This document shows positions 1-8,003 of a stretch of DNA of 33,606 nucleotides, one piece after another. Position numbers and translations under genes: made by a program. Source of the DNA: JBBQZP01 sp038207585 (GTDB taxonomy: Bacteria > Pseudomonadota > Alphaproteobacteria > Rhodobacterales > Rhodobacteraceae); the NCBI GenBank assembly GCA_038207585.1, contig JBBQZP010000037.1, positions 1 to 33,606 on the forward strand, given 5' to 3'. The notes beneath the pieces are model-generated. The model was not told the DNA's origin and did not search any database. It was given only the letters and a program-made list of their open reading frames with translations. How positions within the stretch are numbered: position 1 is the stretch's first letter; each line of letters starts with the position of its first letter.

Positions 1-149
1 GCTTCACGCATTTCACTGGCCGCGAAGTCGAAGGCGGACAAGTCCTTGTATGCCGGGAAGCGGGCAGCTTTCATGTGGTAGGCGGTCGATCGCACCTCAC
101 GCTCAGCCATTTCGGCCTTGAGCAGCTGCGACAGGATCGGCTGGTAGCG
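1..149 (-). pseudogene. IS21-family helper ATPase IstB, fragment
   Basis: The minus-strand reading frame gives a continuous stretch typical of the early part of IstB, the ATP-binding helper of IS21-type transposition. It contains LLKAEMAEREVRSTAYHMKA followed by ARFPAYKDLSAFDFAASEM, the segment just before the Walker A motif in this family. The gene runs off the left edge, so the ATPase core is not visible. Upstream of about position 149 the similarity stops and no plausible start codon with a ribosome binding site is seen, so the 5' end looks lost. The call rests on recognised family wording, and the fragment is short. It is probably the rim of a decayed IS21 copy. Confidence 0.6.
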
Positions 150-649
150 CGAGCACGCACAAGCTTTGCAGGCCTTCGCGATGATTGGAATACGACATTT
201 TTGAAGGTTCTGCAGGCTCAGACACGCTTCACCGCGCGCCGATTGCAGTTGGTGGCGATCAACGGCAGTTCGTGTTGCAGAGCAATAACACCCTATTCCA
301 TCAGCATCATCAGCACCGGACAGGGAGGAACCCTTCGGAACGGAATTCAAGTTGTGGCATATCTCCGGATCTGATCGGATCTGCTGCCCCGCTGCCCCGC
401 TGCCGGTCCGGCCGTTGGCGGTGCCGTAGGGGTGAATCATCACGACGCTTGCAGAGCCGATTCGGGTAAAATCCGAGGCAAACTTTCCGTTAAGTTTAAT
501 TGGATGATCAATACCGACATGGGTTCGGAATGGTGCGGAATGCGAAACAGTGCAGAGCAATTTTTGCAACCCAGAGCATATGCAGGATTGATTTTTTCGC
601 CTCTGAGGCATAGGCCTGAGCCTTGACCAAAACTTGGAGGCGAGCATCG
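150..649. other. Stretch without a recognised gene
   Basis: No convincing gene is seen between the IstB fragment and the next coding region. Short open frames exist on both strands, but none has both a ribosome binding site and recognisable protein character. A run of repeated cctgctgccccgctgcc-like bases lies near 375 to 405. The stretch is most simply read as debris of mobile DNA next to the IS21 fragment. Confidence 0.4.
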
Positions 650-1207
650 ATGGCAGATCGTGACGACCAGATGAAGTACCGGATGTCGCGAATGATGGTG
701 AGCATCTCGCACGAACGCGAAGCAGGGCTCGCGGTATGTGCGGCCCTCAGGGCAGCAGAACCGGGCTTCCAGCAGAACATCTTGGCCGAAGCGATGTCGA
801 AGAAATCCTATTTCATCTGGGAACGCACACTTCGCCTGATGAGACGGCTGGCCATCGATTTCGATGGGGGCAAGCCTACGGGAACGAACGCCGTTCAACT
901 TCTTTTTGCCCAACTCTCATCTGATACCTACGACAGACGTGCGTTGATCAATGCAGAGTTTTCGGATCATGTTTACCGTGTGCAACAAAACCACAAGAAT
1001 TTCAAACAGGCCATGTTTGCCATACCAAACCCATTCATGATCAGCGAAAATTTTGACATCATTGCCAACATGATCATTCCGGATCTGTTCGACCGGGTGG
1101 GAGATTTGGCCCGGTCAACGGGTTCTAAATTCACCACGCCATATCTTGAAAAGCAGGTTGATCTGCTTCAAATCGCCAGTCCAGAGCGGATATTGCGTCT
1201 TTCATGA
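650..1207 (+). CDS. Hypothetical protein, 185 aa
   Basis: This gene is not recognised. The ATG at 650 is preferred over an upstream start at 623 because GGAGG at 636-640 sits nine bases before it. The protein is soluble in character, with no signal peptide or membrane segment. It is rich in Met, Arg, Phe and Ile and looks largely helical (EREAGLAVCAALRAAEPGF, then KSYFIWERTLRLMRRLAIDF). No catalytic motif is visible. The frame is complete and is opposed by the long minus-strand RTX gene about 100 bases downstream, so the two genes converge. A competing minus-strand frame (440-913) overlaps the 5' half but is less protein-like. That it is a real gene is likely; its role is unknown. Confidence 0.6.
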   Translation: MADRDDQMKYRMSRMMVSISHEREAGLAVCAALRAAEPGFQQNILAEAMSKKSYFIWERTLRLMRRLAIDFDGGKPTGTNAVQLLFAQLSSDTYDRRALINAEFSDHVYRVQQNHKNFKQAMFAIPNPFMISENFDIIANMIIPDLFDRVGDLARSTGSKFTTPYLEKQVDLLQIASPERILRLS

Positions 1208-1308
1208 ACCGCCCTTTTGAGAGAAGGACGGCATCTCCGCAAGTCTATTGCCGCTCCGTCGCCGGAAGATGGTTCGGCGCCTATAGATGACCTTGCGGAA
1301 CCGACAGA

Positions 1309-3906
1309 TCACAAGTCAAGAAAAGCAAACTGGCTGCTCAGTAGATCAGCCTCCTTTACGCCCTCGAGCAGCAGGGTCGTACCTTCGAGGCTGACTTTGA
1401 ATCCACCGCCTGTATCATGCCCGTATCTGAGAATATCGTCGAAGTCATGGAGCGAAGAAAAACCATCGACGATGATCCGATCGTTTTGAAGATCGGAGAA
1501 GTCCTTGACCCGTGTAACCTTGTCTCCCTTGCTGAAAACGAAGGAATCGCTTCCGTTTCCCCCAGCAAGAATATCAAACCCGGTCCCACCGGAAAGCCAG
1601 TCATTGCCATTTCCGCCGTAGAGAAGGTCGTTGCTCAGCCCACCGAAGAGCCGATCGGCGCTGTCTCCGCCAAAAATGCGATCGTTGCCATAACTGCCAT
1701 AGAGCATGTCCCGGCCGTTTTCACCGTAGAGGCTATCATTGCCCCGTCCACCGAAAATCCGGTCGTCATTGTCACCGCCAGCAACTTGATCGTTCCCAGC
1801 TTCTCCGTGGAGAGTGTCATTTCCGCGTTGGCCGAAGATGTAGTCTCTGCTTTGTCCGCCAAAAATCCGGTCGTGCCCGTCGCCCCCCGAAAATCGGTCG
1901 ACGCCGGTCTCCCCTCGCAAGACGTCTGAGCCTTGGCCACCTCTCAGTGAGTCGTTTCCGTCGCCGCCCTTGATCGTGTCATTGCCGGTACCTCCGTAAA
2001 CCGTATCCATGCCTGCACGGCTCGAAATGATATCAGCCCCGGAGCCGCCAGTAACTTTATCCCGTCCAGTTCCTCCCACCACAGTGTCCTGCAATGCTCC
2101 CCCAAAAACGGTGTCGCCGAGTGATGACGCGACAAGATAGTCCGCACGGTCACTGCCCAAGTCGATATTGTCATAGCTCTTGATCCAAACAGGCAAATCC
2201 TCACCGGAAAACGCTTGATTGCTTTGCTCAGTCGAACCGGATGTTACCTTATGACCAAAAAGCGTGACCGATCCGCCGCCTTTAAAACTGACTATATAAT
2301 CCAAATTTCCATCTTTGTTCAGATCTTGTTTTTGAAGTGAGGTCACATAAGACCCGTATTGCGATGTGATTATGTCTCCAGACCGCGGATCGAAGTCCAT
2401 GATCTCAGATTGACTAGTATCTGATAGAAAAAATTCGTCAGCGCCCTGCCCTCCGAATAGACGTGCTAACGCACCATAGGCATAGATTCGATCTGAACCA
2501 CTACCGCCAAATATATGGTCAATCCCCGTACCACCCCACATCGTGTCATTTCCGCTCTGGCCGTAAAGAAAATCGTCGTTTGAACCCCCAAACAAGAAAT
2601 CGTTTTCCGCCCCGCCATAAAGAAAATTATTCGCCTGATCACTTCCCCTAAGCGCATCCCTGCTTGCCCCGCCAAAAGCAAACCCCGCGAATTCAACATC
2701 ATCAAACAGATGCTCCGCGTAGTCGGGGTCACCGGGCTGATTCCGAAGTTGGGCCCTCACGAGGCGCAACTCTCCGTCGTAGAGAGTTGGCCCGGAGAGG
2801 CTGTCCGGCACCTCGGCGTAGCTATACGCATTGAGAGCGGCCGCCAAGCTTGGCTGGTTGAGATAGTGAATGCTTCCATCTGCACGAATGTTTGCCAGAT
2901 GTGACGCACCGGTTTGAACTCCGGGAAACCAGGCGATGGCGATGCCCTCCTGCGCAAGCCAGTCATGGGCCAAAACCGTCGACGTGATCTCCAACGATCC
3001 ACTATAGGGATTATACGTGTCGCCCCCCGTCGCGTTTGTCTCAGTCACAATGATGCTGTCACCGGACACCGGAGCGAATATCTCTTGCAGAGCTGTGACG
3101 ATTTCGCTCGGTGACGAGGCTCCGCCTGTGCCACGCCATCCTGGATAGTAGTGAACAGACCAGACAAGGGAATCGTCAAATGCTTGCCGCAGAGCGTCTA
3201 TTGCATTCCCAGTCCCAACGTTTGCATTTGCAAGATCTTCTGCCTGACCGGCAAAGCCGAAAAAATCCACCAGGATTTTCGCGTCTGAATGCGCCTGAAC
3301 GATCTCACCCAGCGCTTTCATGTGATCCACATAGAGCGAAACGAATTCGTCAACTTTCACTTGCGTTTTCGGGCCACTGTCGAGCGCGCGCTCATAAGTT
3401 GCCGGCTCGTTCGCCAATTCCCAGCCGTAGACAGCGTTCTTTACCGTCGGGTGATTGTCCATCCAGGTCATCATGGACGTCCACGCGACGGTCATGTTCT
3501 CGATGACGTCCGTGCGCAGAATCTCGCTGAGTTCGGCCTGCGTGCCGGTTGATCGTTGTGCAGAACCATCCATGAGCACAGGAATGATCTGAAGCCCGTG
3601 GGCGGCCGCGGATGCCAAGAACCGCTCAAAGAGCGGGTCGAGTGTTCCATCGGCGTTGAAGCTGAACCGATTGAACGGGACCCGCAAGCAATTCACCGTT
3701 GGGAGGGCCTCCACGATGCTTTCGACAAATTGCTCAGGATTATTCCTCATACCCATCGGGATTGTCTGGAGATCACCGTGCCAGAGATAGTACTTTGAAT
3801 CGCCGGCAAACTTTTCGGTATAGGTTCCGTCGCGCTTGTCAATATTTGCCTGGCCTTCCGCAAACACTTGCAGATTTATAATATTCAACTCTGACGTTGA
3901 CGGCAT
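1309..3906 (-). CDS. Secreted clan GH-A glycosidase fused to RTX calcium-binding repeats
   Basis: Predicted 865-aa exoenzyme. Residues about 10-360 look like a GH5-type (beta/alpha)8 barrel: GWELANEP holds the likely acid/base Glu167, WSVHYYPGW follows near 249, and IIVTET holds the likely nucleophile Glu289. Two blocks of glycine/aspartate nonapeptides (GGxGxDxLx) follow, at about 410-490 and 598-790, typical of RTX proteins that fold on calcium outside the cell. Between them DLNKDGNLD (528-536) resembles an EF-hand or dockerin loop. There is no N-terminal signal peptide, and the C-terminus (790-865) is hydrophobic and acidic, so export by a type I secretion system is inferred. No such transporter lies in this window. 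The start at 3906 is chosen because GAGAGAGG lies just upstream; the frame could extend to 4161. Substrate (cellulose, mannan or other beta-glycan) cannot be read from sequence. Confidence 0.82.
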   Translation of the reverse strand: MPSTSELNIINLQVFAEGQANIDKRDGTYTEKFAGDSKYYLWHGDLQTIPMGMRNNPEQFVESIVEALPTVNCLRVPFNRFSFNADGTLDPLFERFLASAAAHGLQIIPVLMDGSAQRSTGTQAELSEILRTDVIENMTVAWTSMMTWMDNHPTVKNAVYGWELANEPATYERALDSGPKTQVKVDEFVSLYVDHMKALGEIVQAHSDAKILVDFFGFAGQAEDLANANVGTGNAIDALRQAFDDSLVWSVHYYPGWRGTGGASSPSEIVTALQEIFAPVSGDSIIVTETNATGGDTYNPYSGSLEITSTVLAHDWLAQEGIAIAWFPGVQTGASHLANIRADGSIHYLNQPSLAAALNAYSYAEVPDSLSGPTLYDGELRLVRAQLRNQPGDPDYAEHLFDDVEFAGFAFGGASRDALRGSDQANNFLYGGAENDFLFGGSNDDFLYGQSGNDTMWGGTGIDHIFGGSGSDRIYAYGALARLFGGQGADEFFLSDTSQSEIMDFDPRSGDIITSQYGSYVTSLQKQDLNKDGNLDYIVSFKGGGSVTLFGHKVTSGSTEQSNQAFSGEDLPVWIKSYDNIDLGSDRADYLVASSLGDTVFGGALQDTVVGGTGRDKVTGGSGADIISSRAGMDTVYGGTGNDTIKGGDGNDSLRGGQGSDVLRGETGVDRFSGGDGHDRIFGGQSRDYIFGQRGNDTLHGEAGNDQVAGGDNDDRIFGGRGNDSLYGENGRDMLYGSYGNDRIFGGDSADRLFGGLSNDLLYGGNGNDWLSGGTGFDILAGGNGSDSFVFSKGDKVTRVKDFSDLQNDRIIVDGFSSLHDFDDILRYGHDTGGGFKVSLEGTTLLLEGVKEADLLSSQFAFLDL

Positions 3907-4346
3907 CGCAACCTCTCTCTCAACCTGATGATGGGTGAAAGGGCATCCTGCCCTACCGGCATCCATCGACCTGAGAGGCCGGACTGACGCTGTCGGGAGA
4001 AGTTGGAGACGTGCCGTGTTGGAAAACGTTCGAAAATCCGGCACAAAAGTGCGCATCATTGATGAATTGTTTAAAAAAAGACTAGAGTGGACCCGTTCAG
4101 TCAGATCCCTGAGAACTCCGTAGTATATTTTTGCGGGTGTTATCAACGACTGAGCCAGCATTTCGACGGATCATGCTGGAACGGTTGCACCCCGGAATGG
4201 GAGTTGACGCTGGAAATCAGATGTCACGGAAAATTCGATTCTGATGAATTTTATCAGATGGGGCGACGCCAGATTGGCTTGGAGTACCACTCGTGTAGGT
4301 TGATTGCGCCGTCCGTTCTCGCGATTATCTTATAATTAACTAAAAC
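3907..4346. other. Upstream region of the RTX gene, no recognised gene
   Basis: This is the 5' flank of the minus-strand glycosidase-RTX gene and must hold its promoter. No confident -35/-10 pair is assigned. It is AT-richer than the core half of the window. Open frames on either strand here lack ribosome binding sites. Confidence 0.35.
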
Positions 4347-4676
4347 ATGAGTAAACTCAGTGATCGAGCCAATAAACTTATCAACTTACTGGAACCACCG
4401 AAACCACCGGAGAAACCAAATTGCAACCTAGTAAACCGCAGATCCAAAATAGAACACTCATCTTTAAAAATGTGGGGTGTCTGGAGCCGCCCATCCCGGA
4501 TCGGGCTTGCTCTCAAAAGAGCCAATGCACCGCGGTTTCTCAAGTGTCATCAAGAACACAAAAACAAACACACTCCCGGGATCATCGACTTTGGGATCGA
4601 CTGGGAAGATTGTCTAGAGCAGCTTAACAATATGGGCAGGTTTGGTGAGCTGTGCCATTTCGAATTCAAATTTTAA
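4347..4676 (+). CDS. Doubtful hypothetical ORF, 109 aa
   Basis: An open plus-strand frame whose product is basic, rich in Asn, Lys and Pro, and starts MSKLSDRANKLINLLEPPKP. No family is recognised and no good ribosome binding site precedes the ATG. It ends close to the point where the neighbouring IS110 transposase breaks off (about 4720). It may therefore be a chance frame in the DNA that truncated that transposase, or part of a small cargo gene. A second overlapping frame at 4421-4627 is of equal quality, which weakens the call. Confidence 0.25.
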   Translation: MSKLSDRANKLINLLEPPKPPEKPNCNLVNRRSKIEHSSLKMWGVWSRPSRIGLALKRANAPRFLKCHQEHKNKHTPGIIDFGIDWEDCLEQLNNMGRFGELCHFEFKF

Positions 4677-5101
4677 CTTTCAGTTCTCTTTTTGAACGAG
4701 CATTTAAACGAAACGTCCCCGAGCACGGCTCGGATCTCTTGTGCCGACACAGATTTGCAATGAACCGGTCGGAACGAGCCAAGGTGAAACAGGCGCGCAA
4801 TACCTTCAGCGTCTCGCCGGTCTGTCTTGATCGGCATGGCCTTCAGCGCACCCTTCACCTGCCGGGTTTCCATCAGGACGACATCCAGACCTGCCCCGCT
4901 CAACCCACGGTGCAACCATTGCGACAATTGCCCAGCTTCCAGCCCGATGACGGCAATAGTGCCCTCCTGTTCTCGAGCCCAACGCACCAAGTCTTCAGGT
5001 TCACTGGCGACCTGCGCCTCATTCACGATCTTGCCATGCTCGCTGACTACGCAAATTGCAGTCTTTGCTAGCGACACATCCAGCCTAACAAACAGTCTCA
5101 T
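4673..5101 (-). pseudogene. IS110-family transposase, C-terminally truncated
   Basis: N-terminal DEDD catalytic domain of an IS110 transposase: VRLDVSLAKTAICVV with the first Asp, GLEAGQLSQWL with the Glu, and KTDRRDAEGIARL with the later Asp pair, ending at SAQEIRAVL. The start at 5101 follows AGGAGG at a good distance. A full family member is well over 300 residues and carries a second conserved transposase domain around a catalytic Ser. Here family similarity stops at about base 4720, and the last 15 residues (GDVSFKCSFKKRTES) do not fit the family. The copy is therefore broken and probably inactive. The adjacent IS5-type element begins about 85 bases upstream of its start. Confidence 0.85.
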
Positions 5102-5185
5102 CCCGTAGTCCTCCTTGTGGATCCAATACGGGATGGTCGACAACGCGCCCCTGACCTTGCAAGCCGTAACAGTCAGTGCTCGACG

Positions 5186-6051
5186 CAGGCCCCGTTACAG
5201 CATCTCATTGATCTTCAAAGCCAGAACAAAACGGTTGCTGCGAGGGCAATCGCTGAGAGGAAGACCATGGGGCATCTGTCGTAGCGTGTTGCCACCCGTC
5301 GCCAGTCCTTCAGCCGCCGGAACATGATCTCGATCCTGTTGCGACGTTTATAGCGGCGCTTGTCGTATTTGACGGGCTTTGTGCGGGACTTCCGGCCAGA
5401 GATACATGCCTTTATGCCTTTGTTTTCAAATCATTCTCTGAACCAGTCGGCATCATATCCCCGATCGGCCAGAAGCCATTGAGCAGATGGAAGGCTGCTC
5501 AGAAATGCTGCAGCACCAGTATAATCGCTGATCTCGCCGGCGCTCATGAAGAAGCGGATAGGGCGACCGTTCTCATCAGTGACAGCATGCAATTTGGTAT
5601 TCATGCCGCCCTTAGTTCGGCCAATCAGACGACCCCGACGGTCATTGGGCCCCCCTTTTTCAACCCAAGGCTTGAAGCCGTGCGGTGCGCTTTGAGATAG
5701 GTCGCGTCGATCATAACGGTCTTTGGTGTGGCGGCTTCGGAAGTCAATCCGTCCATCATTCGGGCGAAGATGCCCATGTCAGCCCACCGCTTCCAACGGT
5801 TGTAGAGCGTCTTGGCTGGGCCATATTCCTTCGGCGCATCACACCACCGCAAACCATTGCGATCTATGAATATAATTCCGCTAAGAACGCGCCTGTCATC
5901 CACGCGCGGCTTGCCGTGGCTCTTCGGAAAGAACGGACGGAGCAGCACGATTTGGTCTTCGTTCAGCCAGTAAAGATTGCTCATAGTGCCCCCAAAATTT
6001 GGGAGATTGAATCATGCAAGCATGGCGGCCTCAAGCCGATTAATGGGCCTG
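5186..6051 (-). mobile_element. IS5-family (IS427-type) insertion sequence, decayed
   Basis: Likely extent of an IS427-group element. CAGGCCC at 5186-5192 faces its inverted copy GGGCCTG at 6045-6051, with partly matching bases just inside. The length of about 866 bp and the single two-frame transposase on the minus strand fit the group. The exact ends are approximate because only seven bases match perfectly, and no clear target duplication was found. Confidence 0.55.
5215..5984 (-). pseudogene. IS5/IS427 transposase in two frames with an internal stop
   Basis: DDE transposase. The first frame (5984-5625) begins MSNLYWLNEDQIVLLRPFFP and carries RKxYPxKTLYNRWKRW-like sequence (GPAKTLYNRWKRWADMGIF) and TVMIDATYLKAHRTASSLGL, with the first catalytic Asp. 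The rest lies in a second frame: GRLIGRTKGGMNTKLHAV, LLADRGYDADWF with the second Asp, and RRNRIEIMFRRLKDWRRVAT with the catalytic Glu, ending at 5215. The change of frame occurs near AAAAAGGGGGG (about 5650), where this group normally uses programmed frameshifting, so that feature may be natural. The TGA at 5433-5431, after ADWFRE, is not natural and marks the copy as inactive. Confidence 0.85.
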
Positions 6052-6120
6052 GAGCCTAAACTCTGTGTTGATCTGATCTGTCGCCAGACGGGCAGTGCAA
6101 ACAGGTGATAAAATGTCGGT

Positions 6121-6309
6121 TCAACGCGGCCTGTGTACAAGTGTATGAGGGAAGTGGGATTGCGCTTCAGAGCCTATACTTTCCCGAAGTTCGTCACGAA
6201 GGGTTGATCTGGCTTCAGCGACCTTTGAATGTAGAAAGTCTTTCCCCGTCGCTTCAGCGTGATTGGATACTTGATCCAGGCAGCTGAAGACCCAAGCATA
6301 GTTCCGCAT
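6121..6309 (-). CDS. Small protein with MRxYxWxF N-terminus, copy A
   Basis: 62-aa protein of unknown function starting MRNYAWVFSCLDQVSNHAEA. The start at 6309 is chosen because AGGGG lies about nine bases upstream and because the same start motif recurs in the gene at 12523-12891 (MRYYGWFFDSLDELSRY). After the aromatic N-terminus both proteins continue with a helical, charged segment (KVAEARSTLRDEL here, KVREVRDALSNAV there). No signal peptide or known motif is seen. Both copies are on the minus strand and beside decayed IS5 transposase DNA. The shared motif and good ribosome binding sites argue for a real small gene family rather than chance frames. Confidence 0.5.
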   Translation of the reverse strand: MRNYAWVFSCLDQVSNHAEATGKDFLHSKVAEARSTLRDELRESIGSEAQSHFPHTLVHRPR

Positions 6310-6355
6310 GATCTTATCCCCTACCCTTGTTCTCGACGCAGTCGTTTCAAACCCG

Positions 6356-6589
6356 TTAGCTTTGGGCTTTACGTACAATCGTGGCTCCGATATCGATTAA
6401 ATGGACAGGTTGAAAAAATGGTGGAATGGTCTTTTGGCTATCGCCCCAAATGGACAATTTGCTCATCGTTTGACTGATGGACAAAAGAGCTGCCAAATCT
6501 GTCAAAATCGCCGATGATTTCGGAAGGCCATCAATCTCGGCAAGGGATGCACCCGACAAAAGCAGTCCACTGAGTTGCGTTTCGTTCAT
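6356..6589 (-). CDS. Small hypothetical protein, 77 aa
   Basis: Unrecognised small minus-strand gene. Its ATG at 6589 is preceded by GGGGGAACG, an acceptable ribosome binding site. The N-terminal part (MNETQLSGLLLSGASLAEID, then LPKSSAILTDLAALLSISQ) looks like folded helical protein. The tail after residue 50 is less convincing and may be out of its original frame. It lies just upstream of the small gene at 6121-6309 on the same strand, so the two could be co-transcribed. Confidence 0.35.
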   Translation of the reverse strand: MNETQLSGLLLSGASLAEIDGLPKSSAILTDLAALLSISQTMSKLSIWGDSQKTIPPFFQPVHLIDIGATIVRKAQS

Positions 6590-6618
6590 TTATCGTTCCC
6601 CCAGTTCACCTTCATCCA

Positions 6619-6867
6619 CTAAGCCGCAAAATCATTTAACAAGGTGTTAACGAAATCAGCGGACGTGCGTTGTGCCGGGGATAAGCGATCGCTGGCACCG
6701 GGGTTGGCGAAAAAGCGCTTAATGTCGATCGGCAGGTGATCAATTTCGCGGCGCTCTTGCACCGCGTGCCGCGCTACGATGCCATGAGAGAAGAAATCCG
6801 CAGAAAATGTCCGATACACCGGGAGGCGCGACCTCTTGGCGCATACTCGATTGTACGGGGCGTTCAT
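6619..6867 (-). CDS. Doubtful hypothetical ORF, 82 aa
   Basis: Minus-strand frame with protein-like stretches (RREIDHLPIDIKRFF and RTSADFVNTLLNDFAA) but a weak ribosome binding site and no recognised family. It may be a small gene or the 3' remnant of a larger one. A longer plus-strand frame across it (6736-7230) looks like a shadow. Confidence 0.25.
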   Translation of the reverse strand: MNAPYNRVCAKRSRLPVYRTFSADFFSHGIVARHAVQERREIDHLPIDIKRFFANPGASDRLSPAQRTSADFVNTLLNDFAA

Positions 6868-6997
6868 GCACCAACTGTGCAGCCGACTGGAGGAGATAGC
6901 CGCTCTTGCTTGGCTGATTTACCGCCCTGTTTGGCTCAGTCTGCGCCCTTGCGGTCGGTATCCGCACTTGACAGCCAAATCCAAGACAAACGGCGAT

Positions 6998-7261
6998 TCA
7001 CGAGGACGTCTGCGTGGCGGGGCGTTGGTCCAGACGACACGGTCGAACCTCACCAGGCTCATTATCATTCGAACCGGAGCGCGCCACGGCCCGGTATTGT
7101 CTCCGCGTCACCAAGGTTAGGCCAGCAGCCAAAAGCGTGCCAAGCGCACCGCTGCCGGTATAGGCCAGTACCGCCATGCCCAACCCTGCACCCGTACTCC
7201 ACGCGGTCAGGCCAGCCCCGAGACCCATGACAACGCCGATCAGCATGAACGCTACGGGCAT
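6998..7261 (-). CDS. Small glycine-rich membrane protein, 87 aa
   Basis: The ATG at 7261 is chosen because AGGAGGAAAGCA lies directly upstream, better than the alternative ATG six codons earlier. Residues 2-54 form two hydrophobic segments rich in glycine and alanine (AFMLIGVVMGLGAGLTAW and MAVLAYTGSGALGTLLAAGL), followed by a basic, hydrophilic cytoplasmic-type tail. It is a predicted two-helix inner-membrane protein. Small proteins of this build are common in Rhodobacterales, but I cannot assign a function. No partner gene lies next to it. Confidence 0.65.
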   Translation of the reverse strand: MPVAFMLIGVVMGLGAGLTAWSTGAGLGMAVLAYTGSGALGTLLAAGLTLVTRRQYRAVARSGSNDNEPGEVRPCRLDQRPATQTSS

Positions 7262-8003
7262 TGCTTTCCTCCTGTACACCGAGGCGCCTGAAACAAGCGC
7301 CCAAGTAAGACTGGTGGCAATGTCTTGAGATACTCTTAATGCTCAAAGCAGGCTATCGATCGCTACAGCTGCGCTGTTGCATTACGGCCGGGAGCAGAGG
7401 CATTGAAAAAAAAACCCGCAGTGGCGCTCCAGACCGCACGTCCCTTAGCCTGCCAGGGCTGCGACAGACAAGAGGGCGTCTGATGCCGGCAGAGTCTTGA
7501 TCGTATCATGGGGGTTTTGGCGGTAGCGCGTTTAACCGAGACCAGCGTTTTGCTGATGCACAGTTCGCATGCGATCCGGCATTTTGACACGTCAAACCCT
7601 CTGCCGACTTTTGTCTTCGGCATCCTGCAGATGTGCTTGCCGGGAAATGGTTGGCGCGATTTTAACCGATGATCTAACGTCGAGACCAAGATGAGCCAGG
7701 CAACGTTGCTCGGCCTATCTCTCGCCGTTGGAGGCTTCGAACGTCAGGGTGCGGAGGCCTATCTTTCTCGCCGTCCTGAACTGGTTTGACGCGGACGAAA
7801 AAACCAACGACGCAAACCGGGCAGTGCGACTGTCTGCGGAAAGGGAAACGTGTTCAAGAGGTGAATTGTCAAACAAAATAGGTGCACATCTTCAAAACCA
7901 GTAAGAGAAGAGATCATTGGCGAGTCAGCATCGCGTGGATCAGACCGTTACACCCGTCCACTTTCGCCGGAGCCCGCCGGCATAAAACGATTGGCACGCC
8001 CGT
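7262..8003. other. Stretch without a recognised gene, possible gene debris
   Basis: No intact gene is supported here. A run of nine A at about 7408 is present. On the plus strand 7690-7788 encodes a 32-residue frame (MSQATLLGLSLAVGGFERQG, then AEAYLSRRPELV and a stop) that looks like part of a protein, but it has no recognised family and only a weak ribosome binding site. The rest appears to be decayed or spacer DNA before the end of the GGDEF/EAL gene. Confidence 0.35.

Noticed and set aside
440..913. 157-residue minus-strand frame
   Set aside because: It overlaps the plus-strand gene at 650-1207, which has the better ribosome binding site and protein character.
1700..2100. Regular short repeats suggesting a CRISPR or satellite
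   Set aside because: They are the codons of RTX nonapeptides on the minus strand; units vary and there are no spacers.
6736..7230. 164-residue plus-strand frame
   Set aside because: It overlaps the better-supported small membrane-protein gene on the minus strand and has low-complexity Arg/Pro/His composition.
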